64,000 nt of DNA from Larimichthys crocea (lineage: Eukaryota > Chordata > Actinopteri > Sciaenidae), in assembly GCF_000972845.2 (NCBI RefSeq), contig NW_020853563.1, positions 62,001 through 126,000 on the forward strand, read 5' to 3'. Below, piece after piece: positions 60,501 through 64,000 of this stretch; position 1 is the first letter of the stretch; the number at the start of each line of letters is the position of its first letter. Under the pieces are notes generated by a model. It saw only the letters and a list, made by a program, of their open reading frames with translations. It made no database searches and was not told the DNA's origin. Position numbers and translations under genes: made by a program.

Positions 60501-61368
60501 TAATCGATAAATGATGACGTCGCAGTACGATGAGTCCATGCTAGCTAAGCAGCTAAACCTTAGCGCCGATGCTCCGTGTTTAGATCCCGGCGTTGTGTGG
60601 GTCACAAGCACGCTTTAAACAATACCACTGGCTGTGTGACAATCTGCCAATAAAAACATCACCCCCTCATAAATGGCCTCTGTAAACTGTAATTGACGGA
60701 AATGGCGATGGACAAGTCGCTACGACATTCTATGTAATAAATTCTGGCGAACTTTTAACAAACAAACTTACAACAAATCACATGCTATTCTTTAAAGAAA
60801 TAATACCTTGCAATCAGACATTTAATACTTTTTAATACCTTTTAAGGGCTTTATTTTTCACTATGTTGATTTACTACCTTTTAATACCTCACGGACACCC
60901 TGTAACAGAGATTAGCAGAAATGTTGTCTTTCTCATCATTCTCACATATCAAGTTACTTAGCAACCTGAAAAGCAAGTTTTGGCTCGGACATCCTTTATC
61001 TGTTTTCTGGCTGCACTGAAACTAAATCACAGTCAGATAATAGTCAATGGCTTCTGAGAATGCTGTCCCTGGATAATCACAGTTCTCATACTAAGAATAA
61101 GTTTCATAATAAAGAACTTGATTTGGTTCAAGGGAAAGGCAGAGTTGATGTTCATTTGCTGTAGGTTCATCACTACGAGCGTAGTAGGAGTAGTGTAGCT
61201 TTCATTGGCCTTTGATTGATACTTGAAATGTGTCTGAAGTGCTTTGTTAAGCAATGGCCTGATGTACTAACCTTGAATGGGGTAACATAGTGGCCATCAG
61301 GAGTAACATCTCCAGTCTTATTTAGTAGATTCTCCTGAGGGATCCTCACATTATGAAACAAAGCAAAA
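35441..61368 (-). CDS. acox3: Peroxisomal acyl-CoA oxidase 3, C-terminal 437 codons in 11 exons (5' part outside window)
   Basis: Acyl-CoA oxidases carry out the first, FAD-dependent and H2O2-producing step of peroxisomal beta-oxidation; ACOX3 handles branched (pristanoyl-type) acyl-CoAs. Eleven exons, read from 61368 down to 35441, join with GT donors, AG acceptors and consistent phases into 437 residues plus stop. That is roughly the last three fifths of the usual length of about 700. Visible motifs are [42 protein letters not shown] (the segment holding the catalytic glutamate region of the family) and [18 protein letters not shown]. The protein ends RPKL, and PKL fits the relaxed PTS1 peroxisomal import signal. 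I favour ACOX3 over ACOX1 because of the [10 protein letters not shown] and C-terminal sequences. The introns are swollen by transposons, including an antisense ERV of about 7.9 kb. Confidence 0.9.
35981..36736. mobile_element. Tc1/mariner-type MITE
   Basis: The left end cagtgctgtgaaaaagtat and onward (cccccttcct) is mirrored at the right end (aggaagggggcaaacacttt). A TA precedes the left end. The right terminus is slightly damaged (caagtgctcg where cacagcactg is expected). There is no transposase coding sequence. Confidence 0.75.
36737..37489. other. Intron sequence, no gene seen
   Basis: A/T-rich ACOX3 intron DNA with no recognised element. Confidence 0.5.
37490..39110. repeat. TTAGCATG minisatellite array
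   Basis: About 1.6 kb of short related units (attagcatgttagcattagc, tatttaattcttagtggcta) arranged in longer irregular repeats. One longer unit, including gctagctgctctgctgtcat and a small tgtctgtcattttagacaga palindrome, recurs at about 37845 and 38632. It lies in the last ACOX3 intron. Units follow each other without unique spacers. Confidence 0.9.
39115..39535. mobile_element. Tc1-like transposon 3' remnant
   Basis: Ends with aaagggctctgaatactttc cgtacccactg, a common Tc1-family terminus in fish. The preceding sequence (atcagtttaattaaacacag ...) is its subterminal part. The opposite terminus is missing, replaced by the minisatellite. Confidence 0.6.
39530..39616. repeat. Compound microsatellite (TG)n(TA)n(CA)n(CATA)n
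   Basis: Alternating tgtgtgtg, tatatg, tatata, cacaca and catacata runs, about 160 bases... ending just before the ACOX3 exon region at 39696; the run itself spans roughly 85 bases. Confidence 0.9.
39696..39782 (-). CDS. acox3: acox3 exon
   Basis: 87 bases, 29 residues ([20 protein letters not shown]... to GCANGQ), phase 0 at both ends. Acceptor CTACAG, donor GTAAAG. Confidence 0.9.
40148..40215 (-). CDS. acox3: acox3 exon (short)
   Basis: 68 bases encoding [18 protein letters not shown] and TLCSQ. Acceptor TTACAG, donor GTACAG. It is separated from the previous exon by only 75 bases. Confidence 0.85.
40291..40465 (-). CDS. acox3: acox3 exon
   Basis: 175 bases ([20 protein letters not shown]... 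to HMATLYQ), one G carried over. Acceptor TTTTAG, donor GTATGT. Confidence 0.88.
40529..40573. repeat. (GGAT)n microsatellite
   Basis: ggatggatggatagatggat and following units, about 45 bases, in an ACOX3 intron. Confidence 0.9.
40574..42706. other. Intron sequence, no gene seen
   Basis: A/T-rich ACOX3 intron left of ERV-B. It contains degenerate repeats of gtgtgaaacttacaata type at 41688-41790. A segment at about 42000-42260 with aataaaagctctatctgctg resembles the R-U5 part of an LTR but has no partner. Confidence 0.5.
42711..43220 (+). repeat. 5' LTR of ERV-B
   Basis: 510 bp, TGTAATGG to CAGCAACA. It contains a TATA-like tataaccatatatag near 42750 and an aataaaatg polyadenylation signal near 43130. 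It has two small insertions relative to the 3' LTR (near 42830 and 42902). Confidence 0.9.
43225..43242 (+). promoter_or_regulatory. Primer-binding site of ERV-B
   Basis: tggcgttgtcggcaggat, four bases after the 5' LTR. Identical over 18 bases to the site of the gypsy element (26636-26653, minus strand). The likely primer is a serine tRNA with one mismatch to the vertebrate sequence I remember. Confidence 0.8.
43724..44359 (+). CDS. ERV-B gag, matrix and proline-rich part, ended by an in-frame stop
   Basis: The 211-codon frame starts MGSSGSK, a myristoylation-type N-terminus for membrane targeting. A helical, lysine-rich matrix-like domain follows ([20 protein letters not shown]), then a proline-rich linker with [12 protein letters not shown], which contains a PPxY late-domain motif for ESCRT recruitment. 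The frame is closed by TAA at 44357-44359, and the next codon in the same frame opens the capsid part. The stop therefore splits one gag into two without a frame change. Confidence 0.8.
   Translation: MGSSGSKVVRECPDSPCCQSMKKKYGDQWVPFFHVWVEKWGFPKEGSFSIKKLEMLKAKIDAARNEVRMKNKIIKKDLDEMHGHKESWKLWMKEAEHRERQQAGKEMPKCSETKLGKECFATDTCKPSPSAPSAYAEAKSEMMALQHNHDDASYVFPPPPRPPPPSYGSISSTIKEQDESSASGGTRSKEVIIHKNADSASVPSASSSMSE
44360..45409 (+). CDS. ERV-B gag, capsid and nucleocapsid part
   Basis: 349 codons in the same frame as the preceding matrix part. Capsid-like sequence ([20 protein letters not shown] helices at residues 120-150 and the [16 protein letters not shown] segment) is followed by a charged stretch. 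A GRGGRG-rich box near residue 300 and one zinc knuckle ([12 protein letters not shown]) come next. The knuckle is two residues short of CX2CX4HX4C. Shortly after it the frame changes relative to pol, so the natural C-terminus is altered. Confidence 0.78.
   Translation: MLSPSHTRTGVKYQPDLADSTTMVMPQPTNSFHPSLLHPNYNMPMVEYPGPTGPIRVQRGWTDPDMMEAGKQLPSLESGGYRFGEELVSFCKNWSPTSHELRRLLKNRLTSDQFQRIATDLDGDYHQEQSEWRAAGEYERWVVGVSKAIERAFPQKVCMTTIQQCTQKKEESTEDYYHRLIGVFEQYCGIPKPENMDRENYETAYESHLKNMDHLSGFRPSVYHSVQSSCIGWKDQCLKEICRHAKHAEERQTEERDKELEKRELTQYNASLTMMQSIVDQHAGRGPNRGRGGRGRDLGGKRGRGGGRGQTQENNATHDQDECFYCKEKGHRDCPKKKKRRKRNIQICL
45411..45413 (+). promoter_or_regulatory. Candidate gag-pol readthrough stop (TGA)
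   Basis: In the pol frame, the reading frame from 45195 runs to this TGA and continues open to 48251. Gag-end and pol in one frame separated by a single stop is the layout used by gammaretrovirus-type readthrough. Whether readthrough occurred cannot be seen from sequence alone, and I did not establish a downstream pseudoknot. Confidence 0.5.
45414..48251 (+). pseudogene. ERV-B pol: protease, RT and start of RNase H
   Basis: Open for about 945 codons; the first ATG is at 45429, but translation would be expected by readthrough. The retropepsin has [10 protein letters not shown] near 45650 and INLLGRDLM near 45870. A linker is followed by RT with [12 protein letters not shown] near 46640, [15 protein letters not shown] near 46900, the YVDD box at 47103-47114 and thumb/connection sequence. 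RNase H begins [10 protein letters not shown] near 48005. A frame change near 48175 ends it inside RNase H, with apparent loss of a few codons before a DSRYAFG-type motif that continues in the next frame. Confidence 0.88.
48180..49610 (+). pseudogene. ERV-B RNase H end and integrase, frame-broken
   Basis: Four open pieces carry on from pol. The first is the RNase H C-terminus ([17 protein letters not shown] near 48380). The integrase zinc-binding domain follows, its HGLDH and CRSCMIC halves falling in different frames around 48620-48740. The catalytic core at 48740-49200 has the catalytic residues in [17 protein letters not shown] and GGAIERQNQ. After another break near 49200, the C-terminal SH3-like domain ([20 protein letters not shown]) ends at 49610. 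Confidence 0.85.
49719..49925 (+). CDS. Small membrane-protein frame at the env position
   Basis: 68 codons: a short basic N-terminus, a hydrophobic stretch ([18 protein letters not shown]) able to span a membrane or act as a signal peptide, then an acidic Ser/Asp-rich tail ([14 protein letters not shown]). It lies between the pol end and the polypurine tract, where env would start. It may be the remains of an env leader after deletion, or a short accessory frame. I recognise no homologue. Confidence 0.35.
   Translation: MERPRPWHPFRHPGFCGIRGTVSIIILLTFLFTGPILWWEKRNAETESALTDTDSDSDLDPLDDETNL
50089..50102 (+). promoter_or_regulatory. Polypurine tract of ERV-B
   Basis: caaaaggagggaaa-type purine run directly before the 3' LTR start at 50103. 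It is the plus-strand primer site. Confidence 0.85.
50103..50602 (+). repeat. 3' LTR of ERV-B
   Basis: 500 bp, TGGTTATGG to CAGCAACA, about 98 percent identical to the 5' LTR by eye. Followed by the ATAA target duplication. Confidence 0.9.
51167..51270 (-). CDS. acox3: acox3 exon
   Basis: 104 bases ([20 protein letters not shown]... to NNSQ). Acceptor GACAG, donor GTAAGA, ending in phase 0. The next intron (40466-51166) contains ERV-B in the opposite orientation. Confidence 0.88.
51660..51773 (-). CDS. acox3: acox3 exon
   Basis: 114 bases ([20 protein letters not shown]... to EQCMDSA). Acceptor TTTCAG, donor GTATTT; phase 1 in and 1 out. Confidence 0.88.
52476..52598 (-). CDS. acox3: acox3 exon with [10 protein letters not shown] motif
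   Basis: 123 bases ([18 protein letters not shown]... to LLDAKHR). The split Met codon is completed at the acceptor (TTTAAG) and one G is carried to the next exon. Donor GTGAGT. Confidence 0.92.
52676..52796 (-). CDS. acox3: acox3 exon with [11 protein letters not shown] motif
   Basis: 121 bases ([15 protein letters not shown]... to GHGYLA), ending after the first base of a Met codon. It holds the conserved [12 protein letters not shown] segment of the oxidase active site. Acceptor TTCCAG, donor GTCAGT. Confidence 0.92.
52885..53007 (-). CDS. acox3: acox3 exon
   Basis: 123 bases, 41 residues ([17 protein letters not shown]... to KDKSDRQ), phase 0 at both ends. Acceptor TTTCAG, donor GTCAGT. 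Confidence 0.92.
53119..53301 (-). CDS. acox3: acox3 exon, FAD/acyl-binding region
   Basis: 183 bases, phase 0 at both ends (61 residues: [16 protein letters not shown]... to EYQLQ). The acceptor CTACAG and donor GTCAGA fit. It follows an intron of about 7.8 kb crowded with transposons. Confidence 0.92.
53820..54180 (-). mobile_element. Tc1-like transposon remnant
   Basis: acagtactcacaaaaagttt at 53824 resembles a Tc1-family terminus. On the minus strand, 54040-54100 encodes a degraded end of a transposase (VNSMRRV and following). One end and most of the coding part are missing. It lies in an ACOX3 intron. Confidence 0.45.
55016..56802 (+). mobile_element. hAT element (GTF2IRD2/ZBED-like transposase) inserted in an L2 tail
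   Basis: Termini caggggtctccaacacat and its near reverse complement at the right end (ttggagacgcctg) are hAT-type inverted repeats. They are flanked by the related octamers gtctaagg (55008-55015) and ttcaaagg (56803-56810), an aged 8-bp target duplication. The interrupted host sequence is an L2 tail whose uninterrupted form is at 30590-30640. Confidence 0.85.
55718..56365 (+). pseudogene. hAT transposase remnant
   Basis: The 215-codon open piece begins [20 protein letters not shown] after a few residues and includes [20 protein letters not shown], a segment shared by hAT transposases and their domesticated GTF2IRD2/ZBED relatives. It ends in the C-terminal dimerisation region ([12 protein letters not shown]), where a T homopolymer shifts the frame. 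Upstream, 55255-55700 holds a degenerate BED-finger-like region (KWVCVCLIC) with stops. It cannot encode an active enzyme. Confidence 0.75.
56803..56920 (+). mobile_element. L2-type LINE tail
   Basis: acagagggtgtcactccctg and following, ending ctatacaaataaaatttgat with a ttgat tail. It is the 3' end of a short L2 copy, whose first bases (cgaaccgagg) are at 54998-55007 left of the hAT element. Confidence 0.8.
56961..57776. mobile_element. Mariner/Tc1-type MITE with TA duplication
   Basis: The left end caaccctaattccaaaaaag is matched by the right end (complement of cttttttggaattggggttg), with about 37 of 40 bases mirrored. TA dinucleotides flank both ends. No open transposase remains. Confidence 0.85.
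57779..58856. other. Intron sequence, no gene seen
   Basis: Contains a short segment common in fish genomes (cattta gctgacgcttttatc near 58195) and an (ACT)n run near 58378. I recognise no coding sequence. Confidence 0.5.
58857..60475. mobile_element. Palindromic foldback element with subterminal minisatellite
   Basis: Two long inverted arms (58857 to about 59612, and about 59703-60475) begin and end with atgaggggccgtcaggg and its reverse complement. Direct octamers acaactct flank them (58849-58856 and 60476-60483), consistent with an 8-bp target duplication. Each arm holds 400-500 bases of tandem units containing cacacactagtgaaacgctc, then an inner unique part with ttccggtta repeats. The central spacer is about 90 bases. 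Overlapping frames on both strands (59426-59845 and 59535-59876) encode similar peptides because the DNA is palindromic; I do not consider them genes. Confidence 0.8.
60484..61271. other. Intron sequence; transposon terminus near 60900
   Basis: No gene seen. ttaatacctcacggacaccc tgta at about 60880-60904 resembles the terminus of a fish hAT-type element, but no partner end was found. Confidence 0.4.
61272..61368 (-). CDS. acox3: acox3 exon (first in window)
   Basis: 97 bases, entering with one base of a split codon and ending in phase 0. Encodes [18 protein letters not shown] and on to HYVTPFK. The acceptor is TTTCAG and the donor is GTTAGT on the minus strand. The preceding exon is not in the window. 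Confidence 0.88.
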
Positions 61369-61896
61369 CTGAAAGGAAAAAAGACAATGAAAAGAACAAA
61401 CTAAGGTCAGAAAAAAGATTTTATAAATTACACATTTTATCATGATGTACTGTGACATTATTATATTGGAGATTAGATTGCTTCAGTTCTTCTGTATGTT
61501 TAGTATTAATTTCAAATGTTTCTAAGAGTCTGACTGTGATAAGATATGAATGTAGTTCCATCTAGTAGCTTCACTGAACACTGAACTGAAGAACATACAG
61601 TATGTTGCTGTTGCTAATGCTCCATGACCAGTGGGTGGTTTAAAACACTGCACTTTAAATTAGAACATAGTTAGCAATAATAATAAATAACTTGCAGGAA
61701 ATTGAATCAAATCAGTGATGATCTTTATATGTTGCATTCCTTAATTCTGTAAGAAGTTGTAGAAATAGTCAACACCTCTTCAATTATTTTGATGTATTCG
61801 GACTGATCCATGATCCCTGGTACAGTTGTCCCTCACTATAACACGGCTCACCTTTCGCGGCCTCGCTGTTTCGCAGATTATTTTTTGTGTAATTTT

Positions 61897-62752
61897 AGTG
61901 CTGTCAAAATTAACGCGTTAATTTTGACGATTAATTTTAAAGAATTAACGCGTAAAAAAAAATTTACGCAATTAACGCGGTTTTGTTTACTTCCGGTGGC
62001 GGCCGCCATTTTGGATGTGGCAAAGTAGAGCTTTGTTTCCCAGATATATTAGTGTGTGTGTGAATGGGTGTATAAGAGGCATTAACTTAAAGCCCTCACG
62101 GAGACTGCGCCCTGCACGGTCGCCCACATTGCCCACAGCTAAAACCGGCCCTGCTTGTATTAGTTTACGGGCAGATCTGCCACATCCAATATGGCGGACA
62201 CGGTAACGTATCGCAGCAACAGACCAACCTGCTCAGTGCAGCGTTTATGTGTATGTCTATGATCTATCCTAACTAAAGGAGAGTCTATGGCGGAAAGATG
62301 GATAAGGATGGACTTTTAGGGGGAACATTTCATTTTAAAAAGTTGCCCGACGGTTCGTTGGACAAAAACAAGGCAATTTGCACAGTTTGCAAAGCCGAAT
62401 TTAAATTCCACAGAAGTAACACGACTTTAACATATCACCTCAAAGCAAAACACCCAGTCTACACTACAGGAGTGTGGCACTCCTCAGTATATTTCCTCAT
62501 TCTGGCTTTTTTCTATTTGCACTGTGCATATGTGCACCTTAAGCCAATAAAATGAATGAATTTAAATATACTTTCTCTGTGTTTATTCTACATTAATTTG
62601 ATCATTTTACATAAATAAATATTCATTATAAGATTCAGTCTCAGAAAAATGCATTTAATTTATTGATACATTTATTGATTGATTAATCGCGATTAATTAC
62701 AGAAATTTTTGCGATTAATTAGTTAATTTTTTTTTATCGATTGACAGCCCTA
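61897..62752 (+). mobile_element. Short hAT element inside the Tigger copy
   Basis: Termini agtgctgtcaa and ttgacagcccta, flanked by perfect 8-bp duplications gtaatttt (61889-61896 and 62753-62760). Subterminal regions are rich in gattaat and aacgcg motifs. It encodes only a BED finger and is non-autonomous. Confidence 0.88.
62298..62555 (+). pseudogene. BED zinc finger of a hAT (ZBED-like) transposase, truncated
   Basis: 85 codons. A BED-type finger with CTVCKAEF and, 12-18 residues later, the His pair in LTYHLKAKH is followed by an unrelated hydrophobic tail and a stop. BED fingers bind DNA at transposon ends. The catalytic domain is absent, so this is an internal-deletion derivative. Confidence 0.75.
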
Positions 62753-63821
62753 GTAATTTTGCATGCTTTTTTTTACAGCGTGCTAAGCGCGCAATGTGTT
62801 CGGCGTCCTGATTAGCTAAGGGAGTACTGTACAAAATGCGTTGTATGTTCTGCACTCGGAAAAAAACACCTGCAGGAAAAAGCTGTTACAGTGGAGCGGC
62901 ACCAGGACAAAGAGGCACCATCAGAAGAACTGTGAAATACGGTTTCATTTACGAATACAGTATTGTACTATTTTTTGTTAATTCTGCGAAAGTCTGAACT
63001 TTGAGAGTGTTTAAATAAGAGAGAAATGTGAGAAAATCTTAATGCCTGAGAAAAGTGTATAAAAGTGTGTGGTTAGGGGTTTTACGGCCTTAAAACATGT
63101 CTAATAATTGTAAAAAATAAAGCTGATTACTTCGGGTTTCGTCTATTGCGGCTTATTTTTAGAACGTATCCCCCGCGATAAATGAGGGACCACTGTATAC
63201 GATAAACCGGCCTGACTCCATAGTGTGAGAAACATCCCCATATCATGATGCTTGCACCACTATGCTTTAATGTCTTCATAGTGTACTGTGGTATGAATTC
63301 AGTGTTTGGGGGTCATCTGACAAACTGTGTGCGGCCTCTAGACCCAAAAAGAACAATCTTGCTTTCATTAGTCCACAAAGTGTTGTGCCATGTGTCTCTT
63401 TAGGCCAGTCAGTGTGTTCTTTGGAAAATCGTAACCTCTTCAGCACGTCGTTTTTACAACCATGTGACTTTGCCGATAGTTTGGCTTAACATAGGCGTCT
63501 TCTAATTGTTACGGTACTGACGGTAACTTTAGACCTTCTTTGATCTTCAGGGGTTCAAACATTTTTTATTTAGTTTATACAGTAAATGTTTGAGTTTGTA
63601 AAGAAAAATGCAGACACTGCTGTAATAATAATATTCCCTTTTCTTTACTTTCTGTAAAGTAATAACAAATTTGATATTTTTTTCTTCTGTTTTGGTATAT
63701 TTGGAATAGAATGTGCAATGTTCCCAATGCATTTGTGTATATGGAAATAAAAGCTATTATAGGGACTTTGGGTTTTACTCACTTTTTTAAACATACTGCT
63801 ATTATTTTGAAGACAACTGTA

Positions 63822-64000
63822 TTATGAAGAAAAAAACACAGACCTTGGTTTCAGGAGTAAAAAGGCCCTTAATGCATGGAATTAAAAAAGAAACTAGTGT
63901 TTTATGTATTTTTTGAAGTGAAGTCACAATATCAGACAGGGACCAGTTTACCTACTACTGCTATAACATATAAACGGCAATGTCTTCCTCTGCTGTCACC
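63822..64000. other. No gene seen
   Basis: A/T-rich sequence to the right of the Tc1 end. The next ACOX3 exon must lie beyond the window. Confidence 0.5.

Larger units (their letters stand above)
61823..63195. mobile_element. Tigger/pogo-type DNA transposon, host of a nested hAT
   Basis: The ends cagttgtccctcactataac and the complement of gataaatgagggaccactg are Tigger-type inverted repeats with flanking TA (61821-61822 and 63196-63197). The internal sequence outside the nested hAT is about 500 bases and has no transposase, so it is a non-autonomous copy. Confidence 0.8.
61760..63821 (-). mobile_element. Tc1-like transposon, split by a Tigger insertion
   Basis: The minus-strand transposase remnant is interrupted. 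63200-63500 encodes pieces such as HSGASIMIWGCF and LKRLRFSKEHTDWP, and it continues left of the insertion at 61765-61820 (PGIMDQSEY). The 5' terminus is the sequence ending ttttgaagacaactgta at 63821. The 3' terminus was not found. The coding part contains stops and frame changes. Confidence 0.7.

Noticed and set aside
60880..60904. Partner terminus for cagggcgttcccg at 58673
   Set aside because: Only a few bases agree and no target duplication was found, so I do not join them into one element.

Overview
This is a teleost-type vertebrate genomic window with a low density of host coding sequence and a high density of transposons. The evidence is one split, intron-rich host gene (a peroxisomal acyl-CoA oxidase, best match ACOX3), Ty3/gypsy and sushi-like LTR elements, two endogenous retroviruses, L2-type LINEs, a tRNA-derived SINE and many Tc1/mariner, Tigger and hAT copies of the kinds common in ray-finned fish. 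Nothing looks prokaryotic: there are no operons, rRNA genes or CRISPR arrays.

Left third (1-28 kb): retroelements stacked on each other. A degraded minus-strand Ty3/gypsy element (1-5969) is followed by the tail and LTR of a sushi-like chromovirus (5970-6478), a non-coding block here called X (6575-9496), a scrap of gypsy LTR, and a larger chromovirus fragment (9557-12465). Low-complexity TGATT-rich DNA follows. Then comes a 3'-truncated endogenous retrovirus (ERV-A, 14553-18842), a second copy of X (18826-20632), and a second, structurally complete gypsy element (20633-27612) with both LTRs, polypurine tract, primer-binding site, gag and pol. X plus the gypsy edge is shared by both copies. 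The left copy differs mostly by small indels and includes about 1.5 kb of odd CpG-rich sequence, which looks as much like unpolished assembly as like biology.

Middle (28-35 kb): an L2 LINE broken by a 760-base N gap whose two flanks repeat each other, a 5'-truncated LINE on the minus strand, a tRNA-derived SINE, and a perfect 29-bp hairpin.

Right part (35-64 kb): the C-terminal 437 codons of ACOX3 on the minus strand in 11 exons (61368 down to 35441), all with GT/AG junctions and consistent phases. Its 5' exons lie beyond the window. The introns hold a Tc1-type MITE, a 1.6-kb TTAGCATG minisatellite, an 7.9-kb antisense endogenous retrovirus (ERV-B, 42711-50602) with near-identical LTRs and a 4-bp target duplication, a hAT element inserted in an L2 tail, a mariner MITE, a 1.6-kb palindromic foldback element full of minisatellite, and a three-deep nest (hAT in Tigger in Tc1).

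No complete mobile-element polyprotein is open: every gag or pol shows at least one frame break. I found no new gene system. The strongest candidates for something undescribed are the palindromic foldback element, the use of one identical primer-binding sequence by two unrelated retroelement families, and the perfect hairpin downstream of ACOX3.
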